The notes beneath the pieces were generated by a model. It searched no databases. It was not told where the DNA came from and saw only the letters and a program-made list of their open reading frames with translations. DNA of 64,000 bases from Rhizobium sp. RU20A. Its GTDB lineage: Bacteria > Pseudomonadota > Alphaproteobacteria > Rhizobiales > Rhizobiaceae. Made by a program: the position numbers and the translations under genes. The DNA is taken from positions 62,001 to 126,000 of the forward strand of contig NZ_FTMB01000008.1 in the NCBI RefSeq assembly GCF_900155885.1, given 5' to 3'. Shown here one piece after another: positions 7,739 to 16,531 of the stretch (within the stretch, counting starts at the first letter, position 1; the number at the start of each line of letters is the position of its first letter).

Positions 7739-8842
7739 TCATAAATCAAGACCGAGCTGAAGAAGTTCCCCGTCGCCGGCAACACGGTCATTCGTGAGCG
7801 ACGACAAGGTCACGCCGAGAAGGCGGACGGAACGCCTGAACGGGTAGACGGTCGCCAGCAGGCTGGCCGCAGCCTCGAGAACATCGTTGCCGTTGGCAAA
7901 AGGCAGGCTGTTGCTCCGGGACCGGGTCGCCTGGGTGAAGTCGGAATATTTGATCTTCACGGTCACCGTCTTCCCGCTGAACCCCTTGGCCTCGCAATGG
8001 CGCCATACCTTTTCGGCAAGCGGCTTCAATTCGCTGGTCGCGAGGTCAAGAGTGTCGATATCTTCCGCGAACGTGTCTTCGGCGCCGACGGATTTTCTGA
8101 CCCGGTCGGGCCGCACCTGCCGGTCGTCTATCCCGCGTGCAATGCCATGAAAGTAAGGTCCAGACTTGCCGAAATGCTGTGTCAGGAAAGCCAGCGATTG
8201 CGCCTTCAGATCCGCGCCGGTCTCGATCCCGAGCTTGCGCATCTTCTCGGCGGTCGCCGGACCGACGCCATGGAATTTCTTGATGGGCAGGCTGGCCACG
8301 AAGGCCGGCCCGTTCTTGGGCGTGATCACCGCCTGGCCATTCGGCTTGTTGAGGTCGGACGCCATCTTGGCCAGAAACTTGTTGTAGGAGATCCCGGCCG
8401 ACGCGTTGAGGCCGGTCACAGCCTTGATCTTCGCGCGGATTTCCAGCGCGATCTGCGTGGCGACAGGCATGCCCTTGAGGTTTTGCGTCACGTCGAGATA
8501 GGCTTCGTCCAACGACAGGGGTTCGATCAACGGCGTATATTCGGCGAAGATTTCCCGGATCTGCTGCGAGACTGCCCGGTAGACCTCGAAGCGAGGCTTC
8601 ACGAAGATGATCTCAGGACATTTGCGCGCTGCCGTGACCGACGGCATGGCGGAATGAACCCCGAACGTGCGGGCCTCATAGCTTGCAGCCGCCACCACAC
8701 CGCGGGCAGCGGCGCCACCGACGGCAAGCGGCTTGCCGCGCAATTCCGGATTATCGCGCTGCTCGACCGAGGCATAGAAGGCATCCATATCCACATGGAT
8801 GATCTTACGGATTGCCTCTGCTGGTGCCATCGTGTCGGTCAT
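7739..8842 (-). CDS. dinB: DNA polymerase IV, Y-family translesion polymerase
   Basis: The 367-residue protein has the complete Y-family palm: HVDMDAFYASVEQRDNP (first catalytic Asp), YEARTFGVHSAMP (finger), and PLSLDEAYLDVT (second catalytic Asp/Glu). Helix-hairpin-helix residues lie at KKFHGVGPATAEKMRKLGI, and a little-finger domain follows. The C-terminus ends QLGLDL, resembling a beta-clamp binding pentapeptide. It copies across damaged bases with low fidelity. A LexA box lies 30-45 bases upstream, so it is expected to be SOS-induced. It is first in an operon with an exonuclease, an unknown protein and a 2H phosphoesterase. Confidence 0.93.
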   Translation of the reverse strand: MTDTMAPAEAIRKIIHVDMDAFYASVEQRDNPELRGKPLAVGGAAARGVVAAASYEARTFGVHSAMPSVTAARKCPEIIFVKPRFEVYRAVSQQIREIFAEYTPLIEPLSLDEAYLDVTQNLKGMPVATQIALEIRAKIKAVTGLNASAGISYNKFLAKMASDLNKPNGQAVITPKNGPAFVASLPIKKFHGVGPATAEKMRKLGIETGADLKAQSLAFLTQHFGKSGPYFHGIARGIDDRQVRPDRVRKSVGAEDTFAEDIDTLDLATSELKPLAEKVWRHCEAKGFSGKTVTVKIKYSDFTQATRSRSNSLPFANGNDVLEAAASLLATVYPFRRSVRLLGVTLSSLTNDRVAGDGELLQLGLDL

Positions 8843-8872
8843 GGATCTGCGGCAACTCGTATCGTGTTCACG

Positions 8873-8887
8873 GAACGGAAAGTGAAC
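8873..8887 (-). promoter_or_regulatory. LexA (SOS) box upstream of dinB
   Basis: GAACGGAAAGTGAAC fits the alphaproteobacterial LexA consensus GAAC-N7-GAAC (GTTC-N7-GTTC on the dinB strand). It ends 31 bases upstream of the dinB start codon, where a repressor would block the promoter. The repeat is exact in both halves. Confidence 0.8.
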
Positions 8888-9125
8888 ATACCATCCTTTA
8901 TGCCGATCGCAAACCGCCTTGCAGGCCCCGCGCCGCGCTTCCCTACCTTTTCCTGCTTGAAACCCGGCGAGGGAAGGGTCCTCGTGGATGGTCGATCTTT
9001 ACCGCTCCGTTGAGGTTCTGCAAATGTGAGAGGCTTGGCTCCCGGGTGGATGCAAGCCAGATTTTTCGCGCGCTCGTTTTGAATTGGAAAATTCTGCCTG
9101 TCTCCCGATTTTGATCTAATAATAT

Positions 9126-9138
9126 ATAGATATTATAG
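9126..9138 (+). promoter_or_regulatory. Weak copy of the A/T-rich sulfur-region motif
   Basis: ATAGATATTATAG matches 10 of 13 bases of the recurring ATAAAAACTATAG motif and lies in a very A/T-rich tract (9108-9145). It is only 17 bases upstream of the start codon at 9156, closer than the other copies, so it may be a coincidence of A/T content or an operator overlapping the transcription start. Confidence 0.35.
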
Positions 9139-9155
9139 ACAATTTGGAGGCTGGC

Positions 9156-10160
9156 ATGAGCAATGAATTTCTGGGTGGCGTGAACCGCCGCAATCTCCTG
9201 AAGCTGACCGCCGCGGTGGGCGCGGTCGCGGGCGCTGGGCTTTTCTCGAGCGGTCCGTCCTTTGCTGCGGAAGAGCTTTCGCTCAAGGGCAAGCGCATCG
9301 GCATCAGCACAGCGGGCACCGACCACTTCTTCGACCTTCAGGCCTACAACGCCCAGATCGAGGAGGTGAAGCGCCTCGGGGGCGAGCCGATCGCGGTCGA
9401 CGCCGGCCGCAATGACGGCAAGCTCGTTTCGCAACTGCAGACCCTCATCGCACAGAAGCCCGATGCGATCGTCCAGTTGCTCGGCACGGTCAGCGTCATC
9501 GATCCCTGGCTGAAGAAGGCGCGCGATGCCGGCATTCCGGTGTTGACCATCGACGTCGGCACGACCAATTCGGTCAACAATTCCACCTCGGACAACTGGG
9601 CTATCGGCAAGGATCTCGCGCTGCAGCTCGTGTCCGACATCGGCGGCGAAGGCAATATCGTCGTCTTCAACGGCTTCTACGGGGTGACGCCCTGCGCCAT
9701 CCGCTACGATCAGCTCGTCAATGTCATCAAGTATTTCCCGAAAGTGCAGATCATTCAGCCGGAACTGCGCGACGTCATCCCCAACACGGTCCAGGATGCC
9801 TTCACCCAGATCACGGCGATCCTCAACAAGTATCCGGAGAAGGGCTCCATCAAGGCGATTTGGGCCGCCTGGGATGTTCCGCAGCTCGGCGCTACCCAGG
9901 CGCTGACGGCCGCCGGACGTACCGAGATCAAGACTTATGGCGTCGATGGCAGCCCGGAAGTCCTGCAACTGGTCGCGGATCCGAACTCGCCCGCTGCCGC
10001 CGACGTGGCCCAGCAGCCGGCCGAACTCGGCCGCACCGCCATCCGCAACGTTGCCAAGCTTCTGGCCGGCGGCACCCTGCCGCGCGAAACCTACGTGCCG
10101 GCGCTGCTCGCCAACAAGGAAAATGTCGGGGAGATTTCCAAGAAGCTTGGGCTCGGCTGA
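9156..10160 (+). CDS. CUT2/Rbs-type periplasmic substrate-binding protein, Tat-exported
   Basis: The 334-residue protein starts with an apparent twin-arginine signal, NRRNLLKLTAAVGAVAGAG, and then a Peripla_BP_4-type fold: KGKRIGISTAGTDHFFD, the core IAQKPDAIVQLLG, and AIWAAWDVPQLGATQAL. It captures a ligand in the periplasm for the importer encoded next. The ATG at 9156 is preferred because GGAGG at 9146-9150 gives five-base spacing. It is followed by a strong hairpin and then the ATPase and two permeases. The family usually binds sugars, but the operon ends in an SfnB-type oxygenase, so a sulfur-bearing sugar or similar compound is a reasonable guess (inference). Confidence 0.82.
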   Translation: MSNEFLGGVNRRNLLKLTAAVGAVAGAGLFSSGPSFAAEELSLKGKRIGISTAGTDHFFDLQAYNAQIEEVKRLGGEPIAVDAGRNDGKLVSQLQTLIAQKPDAIVQLLGTVSVIDPWLKKARDAGIPVLTIDVGTTNSVNNSTSDNWAIGKDLALQLVSDIGGEGNIVVFNGFYGVTPCAIRYDQLVNVIKYFPKVQIIQPELRDVIPNTVQDAFTQITAILNKYPEKGSIKAIWAAWDVPQLGATQALTAAGRTEIKTYGVDGSPEVLQLVADPNSPAAADVAQQPAELGRTAIRNVAKLLAGGTLPRETYVPALLANKENVGEISKKLGLG

Positions 10161-10176
10161 TTGCCGGAACCACTGC

Positions 10177-10198
10177 GCCGCGGCCTGATGGCCGCGGC
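10177..10198 (+). other. Intercistronic hairpin after binding-protein gene
   Basis: GCCGCGGCC-TGAT-GGCCGCGGC is a perfect nine-base stem with a four-base loop, 17 bases after the stop codon. With no T-run it is more likely an mRNA-stabilising or partial-attenuation hairpin, which would keep the binding protein more abundant than the membrane parts. Confidence 0.6.
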
Positions 10199-10231
10199 TT
10201 GCGCGCGTCCGACTTGAAGGGAATGGATGGG

Positions 10232-11773
10232 ATGGCGACGTCGGTTGTATGGAATGAGGCGGACGATATCATCCGCCTGAGCGATATCGTCAAAAGGTTC
10301 GGCGGTGCGCAGGCGCTCTCCGGCGCTTCGCTCGCCGTAAGGCGGGGCACGGTTCATGGCCTCGTCGGCCAGAACGGCGCGGGCAAGTCGACGCTGATCA
10401 AGCTCCTGGCCGGCCTGCATGCGGCGGACGAGGGCGTGATCGAAATCGATGGCACTGCCTATGCCAGCCTGTCGCCCCAGCAGGTCGAGCATCTCGGCAT
10501 CCATTTCATTCATCAGGACAGGCTGCTGGTGCCGACCTTCACCGTCGGCGAAGCGCTGTTCCTTGGCCGCGAACCGCGCATCCCGGGCACTCCCTTCCTC
10601 GATCGCAAGCGGATGCGGCAGACGTCAGCCGAGATTCTCGACCGCTACTTCGGTCTTCGCCTGCCGCATTCGGCCCTGATCGGCGAGCTGACGGCCGCGG
10701 AAAAGCAGATCGTCCAGATCACCCGCGCGCTGCTCGACAATCCGAAGATCCTGGTGTTCGACGAGCCGACCGCGGCCCTCGTGCGGCGGGAGGCCGAACT
10801 TCTGTTCACGCTCATCCGTCGCCTGCGCGACGAGGGCATCACCATCCTCTACATCTCCCATTACCTCAGCGAGATCGTCGATCTGTGCGACACGGTCACA
10901 GTGCTGCGCAATGGCCGCGATGTCGCGACACTTCCCGTCAAGAAAACCTCGGCCAAGGAAATCGGTGCGCTGATGGTCAATCGCGATATCGCCGAGCTCT
11001 ATCCGAAGCCGAAGGTCTTGCCCGGCCGCCCGTTTCTCGAACTCGATGGGCTCGGCCTTGCCAATCGATATGCCGATGTCTCGCTGACGCTCCACCGCGG
11101 CGAGGTGCTGGGCCTGACGGGTCTGGTCGGCTCCGGCGCGAAGGAGCTGCTGCGGACGCTTTTCGGCCTGGAAACGGCAACGGCCGGCACGGTGGCCATC
11201 GAAGGTGAGACGGTGTTTTCTGCAAGTCCCGCTGCCGCGACGGCCAAGCGCCTGGCACTGGTGCCGGAGGACCGGCGGCGGGATGGCGTGGCGCTCGATC
11301 TCACCGTCAGCGAAAACACGACGCTTGCGAGCCTCGACCGCTTTGGGCGCGCCGGCTTGCTCGACAAGGGCGCGGAAAAGCGCCAGGCCCGCGAGTTGAT
11401 CGAGCGGCTGCAGATCAAGACCGACAGTGCCGATGCGTTGGTGCGCACGCTCTCGGGCGGCAACCAGCAGAAGGTGGCGATCGCCAAATGGCTGAGCCGC
11501 CAGTCGGAAATCTATCTGCTCGACGAACCCTCCGTCGGCGTGGATATCGCGGCAAAGGTCGAGATCTACACGCTGATCGGCGAGCTTGCCGCGCGCGGCG
11601 CCGCCGTCATCGTGCTGTCCTCCGATATCGATGAACTGCTCGGCATCACTGATCGCGTGCTCGTCTTCTTCCGCGGCAGGATCACGCGGGAATTCATCTC
11701 GGCCGAAACATCCCCGGATCAGGTTCTTGCCGAACTGACCGGCGCCAACGAGACCCTTCGCCATGTCGGTTGA
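10232..11773 (+). CDS. CUT2/Rbs-type ABC ATPase with two nucleotide-binding domains
   Basis: The protein (513 residues from ATG 10232) has two fused ATPase domains. The first has Walker A GQNGAGKST and Walker B ILVFDEPTA. The second has a degenerate P-loop (GLVGSGAKELL), an intact LSGGNQQKVAIAKW signature and YLLDEPSVGVD. This pairing is normal for RbsA-type proteins. In the first domain the signature is unusual (GELTAAEKQIVQI). ATG 10232 is chosen because AAGGGA at 10217-10222 suits it; ATG 10223 is too close. It powers import with the two permeases downstream; its end overlaps the next gene by 11 bases. Confidence 0.88.
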   Translation: MATSVVWNEADDIIRLSDIVKRFGGAQALSGASLAVRRGTVHGLVGQNGAGKSTLIKLLAGLHAADEGVIEIDGTAYASLSPQQVEHLGIHFIHQDRLLVPTFTVGEALFLGREPRIPGTPFLDRKRMRQTSAEILDRYFGLRLPHSALIGELTAAEKQIVQITRALLDNPKILVFDEPTAALVRREAELLFTLIRRLRDEGITILYISHYLSEIVDLCDTVTVLRNGRDVATLPVKKTSAKEIGALMVNRDIAELYPKPKVLPGRPFLELDGLGLANRYADVSLTLHRGEVLGLTGLVGSGAKELLRTLFGLETATAGTVAIEGETVFSASPAAATAKRLALVPEDRRRDGVALDLTVSENTTLASLDRFGRAGLLDKGAEKRQARELIERLQIKTDSADALVRTLSGGNQQKVAIAKWLSRQSEIYLLDEPSVGVDIAAKVEIYTLIGELAARGAAVIVLSSDIDELLGITDRVLVFFRGRITREFISAETSPDQVLAELTGANETLRHVG

Positions 11774-12812
11774 TGCTGCCCATCTCTCCACTGCGCTGTC
11801 TGCTCCCGTCCGACATGAAACGGGCGCGACAAAAACTGCGACTGGCGCCTTTGGACGCAGGCTCGCCGTGCTGGCCCTGCGCCAGGGTTCGATGGCGGTG
11901 TTCATCGGCGTGCTCGTCTATTTCTCCATCGCCGCGCCCTACTTCTTCACCGTTGGCAACATCGGCAATGTGCTCGGGCAGTCGGCCATCGCCGGCGTCC
12001 TGGCGATCGGGCTGACGATCGTGATCATCGCTGGCGGCTCCAATGTGGTAACGGGCGGCATCGATCTGTCGCTGGCGGCCAATATGGGTCTGAGCGCGGC
12101 CGTCTATGCCTCGCTCTTGCAGGCCGGGCAGGGGGATGCTGTCGCCATCATCGGTGCCCTCGGCACGGGGCTTGTCATCGGCGCGATCAATGCGGCGGCA
12201 ATCACGCTCGCCGGCATCGTGCCGCTGCTGGCGACGCTGGCGGTGATGAATGTCGTCGCAGGCCTCGAACTGGTGCTGACCCAGAACACCGTCGTTCCCG
12301 CATCGAGCGACTTCCTCTCCGCCGTCTCGGCAAGCGGCCCCTTCGGCATTCCGGTGCTGGCCTATGTGCTGCTCGGCTTCGCGGCGCTCGTGGCAGCCCT
12401 GGTGCAGTATACGCCGCTTGGCCTACGCCTTTATGCCGTCGGCGAGTTTCCCGAAGCGGCGCGGGCGGCAGGGCTTCGCGTCAAGCTCTTCATTTCCGGC
12501 GCCTTTCTGGCGAGTGGCCTGTGCGGCGGCTTCGCGGGCATTCTCTCCGTTTCCTATCTCAGCGGCAGCACGACCGGAGCGGGCGACATGCTCCTGCCAG
12601 TCGTGGTGACTGCGCTCCTGGGCACTGTCTTTTCCCGCCGTCTGGTGCCGACCATCGGCGGCACGCTGCTCGCGACCCTCTTCGTCTCGTCTCTCATCAA
12701 CGGCTTCCAGCTTCTCAACATCTCCAGCACGCTGGTGAGCGGGGTTCAGGGTCTGCTGATCCTGCTGGTCGTTTCCGCCACCACGCTTCTGCAACGCAAG
12801 GGAAACCAGTGA
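11763..12812 (+). CDS. CUT2/Rbs-type ABC permease, first subunit
   Basis: The 349-residue membrane protein has about ten hydrophobic segments. It carries the RbsC-family patch GGIDLSLAANMGLSAAVYA and the permease loop GLRLYAVGEFPEAARAAGLRV, which contacts the ATPase. It starts inside the ATPase gene and ends with TGA overlapping the ATG of the second permease. Two different permease genes imply a heterodimeric channel. Residues 1-40 form a cytoplasmic Ser/Thr/Ala-rich tail. Confidence 0.88.
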   Translation: MSVDAAHLSTALSAPVRHETGATKTATGAFGRRLAVLALRQGSMAVFIGVLVYFSIAAPYFFTVGNIGNVLGQSAIAGVLAIGLTIVIIAGGSNVVTGGIDLSLAANMGLSAAVYASLLQAGQGDAVAIIGALGTGLVIGAINAAAITLAGIVPLLATLAVMNVVAGLELVLTQNTVVPASSDFLSAVSASGPFGIPVLAYVLLGFAALVAALVQYTPLGLRLYAVGEFPEAARAAGLRVKLFISGAFLASGLCGGFAGILSVSYLSGSTTGAGDMLLPVVVTALLGTVFSRRLVPTIGGTLLATLFVSSLINGFQLLNISSTLVSGVQGLLILLVVSATTLLQRKGNQ

Positions 12813-13795
12813 TGGCCAGCAACGCGTCTTCTGCCTCTTCCTCCCTGCGCGGGCTGGCGCGCTACGCTCTGGTCGCTGCGTTCGTGGTCGTCTTCGCGAT
12901 CTTTTCCGCCATCGCGCCCGCCTTTCTCAGCGGCGCCAATCTCTTAAGCGTGCTGGTCAACAATTTCGCCCTGCTCGCCATCGTCGCCATTGCCATGACC
13001 TTTGCGGTCGCGGCCGGCGGTATCGATCTGTCTGTCGGCACGGCCATCGATTTTGCCAGCTTCGCCTTCGTGTCGCTGGTGCTTGCCGGCCAGCCGATCC
13101 CGCTGGCAATCCTCGGTGGCCTCGCGGGCGGCACGCTCGTCGGGGTCTTCAACGCCCTTTTGATTTCGGGCATCGGCATTTCCCCGTTTCTTGCGACGCT
13201 TGGCACGCTCTTCGTCGGGCGCAGCGCCCAGCAGTTACTCACCAACGGCGGAAACCCGGTCTATCTGCCACCATCGGGCGTGCCGGAAGCCTTCCGCTTC
13301 CTTGGTCACGGCACGTTGGCAGGCATTCCGGTTCCGCTGGTTCTTGCCTTCGCGGTGATCCTCGGCACCTATCTGATCCTATCGCACACCCGCTTCGGCC
13401 GGGTGGTGCTGGCAACGGGTATCCAGGCCAGCGTCGTGCGCTATTCCGGCATCGCACTGTCGCGCTATACGGCGCTGACTTACGTGCTGGTCTCGGCGAT
13501 CGCCGCCATTGTCGGGCTGATCGTGACATCGACGGTGACTGTCTACATTCCCTCCTCCGGCAATGCCTTCCTGCTGAATGCCATCGGTGCGACCTTCATC
13601 GGCACGACGCTCGACCCGCACGGCCGACCGAACATTCCCGGCACGGTTCTGGGCGTTCTGCTTCTGAGCATCGTCGCAAACGGACTGCTGTTGTCGGGGC
13701 TCAATTTCTATTGGCAGCAGGTCGCCACGGGTCTCCTGATCTTCTTCGTCCTGGCCATCGGTTTTGCCAATCGCAAGGCCGCGTCGCGGGCCTGA
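12812..13795 (+). CDS. CUT2/Rbs-type ABC permease, second subunit
   Basis: The 327-residue permease is homologous to the preceding gene. It has AGGIDLSVGTAIDFASFAFVS, the membrane pattern of RbsC proteins, and an ATPase-contact region around TRFGRVVLATGIQASVVRYSGI. Its start overlaps the stop of the first permease (TGATG). It completes the four-part importer. A SfnB-type oxygenase gene follows only 25 bases later and is probably in the same transcript. Confidence 0.88.
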   Translation: MASNASSASSSLRGLARYALVAAFVVVFAIFSAIAPAFLSGANLLSVLVNNFALLAIVAIAMTFAVAAGGIDLSVGTAIDFASFAFVSLVLAGQPIPLAILGGLAGGTLVGVFNALLISGIGISPFLATLGTLFVGRSAQQLLTNGGNPVYLPPSGVPEAFRFLGHGTLAGIPVPLVLAFAVILGTYLILSHTRFGRVVLATGIQASVVRYSGIALSRYTALTYVLVSAIAAIVGLIVTSTVTVYIPSSGNAFLLNAIGATFIGTTLDPHGRPNIPGTVLGVLLLSIVANGLLLSGLNFYWQQVATGLLIFFVLAIGFANRKAASRA

Positions 13796-13820
13796 GCCTT
13801 CCCTTTCGAAAGGACATGTC

Positions 13821-15035
13821 ATGAGCAGTGTCACCAAAATCGCGGAGCATCGCGGCTCCGCCCATCGCATCGCCAGCGAAGAGGAAGCGTTGTCGATCGC
13901 AAGGCATCTCGCCGGCGAATTTTCGAGCGGTGCCAGCCGCCGCGATCTGGAACGGGCGCTGCCCTACGAGGAGCTGGAAAAACTCTCCGCCTCCGGCCTC
14001 CTTGGCATTACCGTGCCGTCCGAATATGGCGGCATCGACGTTTCGAATGCGGTGCTCGCGGAAGTCACGGCCATCCTTTCGGAGGCTGACAGCTCGATCG
14101 GCCAGATTCCGCAGAACCATTTCTATATTCTCGAAGCGCTGCGCCACGATGGCAGCGAGGACCAGAAGCACTTCTATTTCAGCCGCGCGCTGGCCGGCGA
14201 CCAGTTCGGCAATGCGCTGTCGGAAACCGGCACGAAGACCGTCGGCCATTACCATACCCGCATCACGGCAGATGGCGCCGGCTACCGCATCAACGGTCGT
14301 AAATTCTATTCGACAGGCGTTCTCTTTGCCCACTGGGTCGTTATCTTTGCGCTGGATGACAACGACTTGCTGACCATGTCTTTCGTGCCGAAGGGGACCG
14401 AGGGCATCGAGATTGTCGATGACTGGGACGGCTTTGGCCAGCGCACCACGGGCAGCGGCTCCACGATCCTCACGGATGTCTTCGTGACGGCCGATGCGGT
14501 CGTGCACCATCACAAGGGTTTCGAGCGGCCGACGACGATCGGCTCGGTCGGGCAGATCATCCATGCCGGCGTCGATCTCGGCATTGCCCGGGCCGCGCTG
14601 AAGGAAACCATCGGCTTCGTACGCGAGCGTGCACGACCCTGGACCGATAGCGGCGTGGAGCGCGCCGCCGATGATCCGCTGACGATTGCGCGCATCGGCG
14701 AAATTGCCATCAGCATCGAGGCGGCAGAGGCGACCGTGGAGCGCGCTGGCCGCAAGGTCGATCTGGCCCAGATCACGCCGACCGAGACCAACACCGTCGC
14801 GGCATCACTTGCGGTGGCCGCCGCCAAGGTGCTGACGACGGAAGTCGCGCTCGACGCGACCAATATCCTCTTCGAACTCGCCGGCACGGCGTCGACCAAG
14901 CGCGGCTTCAACCTCGAGCGCCACTGGCGCAATGCCCGCACCCACACCCTGCATGATCCCGTGCGCTGGAAATACCACGTCGTCGGCAACTACCACCTGA
15001 ACGGCGTCATTCCGCCCCGCAGCGGCGCTCTCTGA
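13821..15035 (+). CDS. SfnB/DszC-type flavin oxygenase (acyl-CoA dehydrogenase fold)
   Basis: The 404-residue protein matches the SfnB 'sulfur acquisition oxidoreductase' group. It shows SEYGG-type N-terminal region, GQIPQNHFYILEALR (94-108), RKFYSTGVLFAHWV (160-173, the strand facing FMN), EIVDDWDGFGQRTTGSGST, and the C-terminal block RHWRNARTHTLHDPVRWKYHVVGNYHLNG. Members use reduced FMN and oxygen to oxidise organosulfur compounds such as sulfones; the substrate here is unknown. The ATG at 13821 has GAAAGGA at 13808-13813. It closes the operon of the first Rbs-type importer, which suggests that it acts on the imported compound. Confidence 0.85.
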   Translation: MSSVTKIAEHRGSAHRIASEEEALSIARHLAGEFSSGASRRDLERALPYEELEKLSASGLLGITVPSEYGGIDVSNAVLAEVTAILSEADSSIGQIPQNHFYILEALRHDGSEDQKHFYFSRALAGDQFGNALSETGTKTVGHYHTRITADGAGYRINGRKFYSTGVLFAHWVVIFALDDNDLLTMSFVPKGTEGIEIVDDWDGFGQRTTGSGSTILTDVFVTADAVVHHHKGFERPTTIGSVGQIIHAGVDLGIARAALKETIGFVRERARPWTDSGVERAADDPLTIARIGEIAISIEAAEATVERAGRKVDLAQITPTETNTVAASLAVAAAKVLTTEVALDATNILFELAGTASTKRGFNLERHWRNARTHTLHDPVRWKYHVVGNYHLNGVIPPRSGAL

Positions 15036-15061
15036 TCTCTCATCCGATTGGGTGCAGTTGG

Positions 15062-15092
15062 GCCGTGATCCCCTGAGACCACGGCTCTTTTT
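15062..15092 (+). terminator. Rho-independent terminator after SfnB-type gene
   Basis: GCCGTG and CACGGC form a six-base stem separated by 12 bases and are followed by TCTTTTT at 15086-15092. It lies 27 bases after the stop codon at 15035, in the right place to end the importer-oxygenase operon. Confidence 0.65.
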
Positions 15093-15103
15093 CGTGCACC
15101 AAA

Positions 15104-15127
15104 AAACCGCGGCGCCGGCCGCGGTTT
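15104..15127. terminator. Bidirectional hairpin between convergent genes
   Basis: AAACCGCGG-CGCCGG-CCGCGGTTT is a perfect nine-base stem. It is preceded by a run of A (15101-15106), which reads as T on the minus strand, so it may terminate the minus-strand gene ending at 15163. Confidence 0.65.
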
Positions 15128-15162
15128 GTGAGTCTTAACGGGCAGGCGAGGCCCGGCGAAGG

Positions 15163-16389
15163 TCAGCTGTAGAGGCTCGGTTCCGGTACGCGTCCGTTCA
15201 GGGCAAAATCCCCGACTTCGCGCGCTTTGTAGAACACCGGATCATGGAGCGTGTGGGTGCGCACATTGCGCCAGTAGCGATCGAAGCGGTAGTGGGATGC
15301 GGTTGCCCGCGCGCCCATCAGCTCGAAAACACGCGACGTGACGTCGAGCGAGACATGGGTGGCATTGACCTTGGCCGTATAGGCTTCGATCGCCGCCTCG
15401 CCACGCTCGCGCTCGGTGACATTGCGCCCGCGCGAAAGCGCCGCCTGCACGGCGTGCGCCGCAGCATCGGCAAGCGCCGCCGACGCCTTGAGCGTTGCGC
15501 GGAACTCCCCGATCCGCTCCAGAATATACGGATCTTCGCTGGCCGTCGCGACACCTGAGGTCACCCAGGGTCGCGTCGTGGTGCGCACATAGTCGGTTGC
15601 CGCCGAAAGCGCGCCCTCCGCCGTGCCGATGTAGAAGTTCACGAAGACCAGCTGGATCAGCGGTGTATTGAAGGTCGCCAGCACCGTGGGTGCCGCACCC
15701 TTCTCGACCAGCGGGAACAGGAAATCGCTCTCGTAGACGACGTAGTCCTTGAACTCGACGCTGCCGCTGTCGGACAGCCGCTGGCCGATATTGTCCCAAT
15801 CGTCATAGGCGATGTAGCCCGCGCGATCGGTCGGCAGCACGAGGTTGGCGACCTGGTTCCTATAGGCGGCATTGGCGTTGATGCGGTCGGAAACATGCGC
15901 GCCGGTGGAGAAGGTCTTGCGGCCGTTGAGAAGGTATTGATCGCCGCGTTTCGTGAGCGTCAGTCCCGGATCGCGCGGATTGACGGCGGCTCCCCAGTAG
16001 AGGGATTTCTGCACGGTCTCGACGCCGAGATCATGGGCCTTCTGCGACTCGGACACGGCCCAGTAGGGATACTGGCTGTTGACATAGTGATAGCCGAGCA
16101 ACTGGCCGATCGAGCTTTCGCCGCGCGCCAGGATGCGCACCAACCGGAGCCCATCGATCCAATCGAGCCCGCCGCCGCCGATCTCGGTCGGGTGAAGTGC
16201 GGTCAGCAGGCCCGCAGCCTTCAATGTCGTGATGTCCTCGAGCGGTGGCCTGCCTTCGGCATCGAGTTTGGCGCCGCGGCGGACAAGATCGGCGGAAATC
16301 GCCGCTGCCCTGGCAAACAGGTCCTCCCGCTGGCTCGTTGGCTGGGTTGGGGATTGGTCGCGCTCCTTGAGCAGATGCAAGGCGGTCAT
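15163..16389 (-). CDS. DszC/SfnC-type flavin oxygenase (acyl-CoA dehydrogenase fold)
   Basis: The 408-residue protein has GLLTALHPTEIGGGGLDW, GQLLGYHYVNSQY, GRKTFSTGAHVSD (the F-S-T-G strand equivalent to Y-S-T-G in SfnB proteins), YIAYDDWDNIGQRLSDSGSVEF and the C-terminal RYWRNVRTHTLHDPVFYKAREVGDFALNG. It is closer to DszC/SfnC than to the SfnB paralogues nearby. ATG 16389 has AGGAGT five bases upstream. It probably oxidises a sulfide, thiophene or sulfone using reduced FMN. It follows a binding-protein gene on the same strand, 142 bases downstream of it, and may be co-transcribed. Confidence 0.83.
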   Translation of the reverse strand: MTALHLLKERDQSPTQPTSQREDLFARAAAISADLVRRGAKLDAEGRPPLEDITTLKAAGLLTALHPTEIGGGGLDWIDGLRLVRILARGESSIGQLLGYHYVNSQYPYWAVSESQKAHDLGVETVQKSLYWGAAVNPRDPGLTLTKRGDQYLLNGRKTFSTGAHVSDRINANAAYRNQVANLVLPTDRAGYIAYDDWDNIGQRLSDSGSVEFKDYVVYESDFLFPLVEKGAAPTVLATFNTPLIQLVFVNFYIGTAEGALSAATDYVRTTTRPWVTSGVATASEDPYILERIGEFRATLKASAALADAAAHAVQAALSRGRNVTERERGEAAIEAYTAKVNATHVSLDVTSRVFELMGARATASHYRFDRYWRNVRTHTLHDPVFYKAREVGDFALNGRVPEPSLYS

Positions 16390-16531
16390 CTCAAACTCCT
16401 GATGTTTGTTCGAAAAAGAAACAGGGCGCCGCCCTTCCATCCAAAGGGGAACCCCGGCGTTCAGCCGAGGCTCCCGGAGCGGAGAAGGGGAGGGCGCTTT
16501 CCTGGCCGGGTTTTGATCCGAGACAGGCAGA

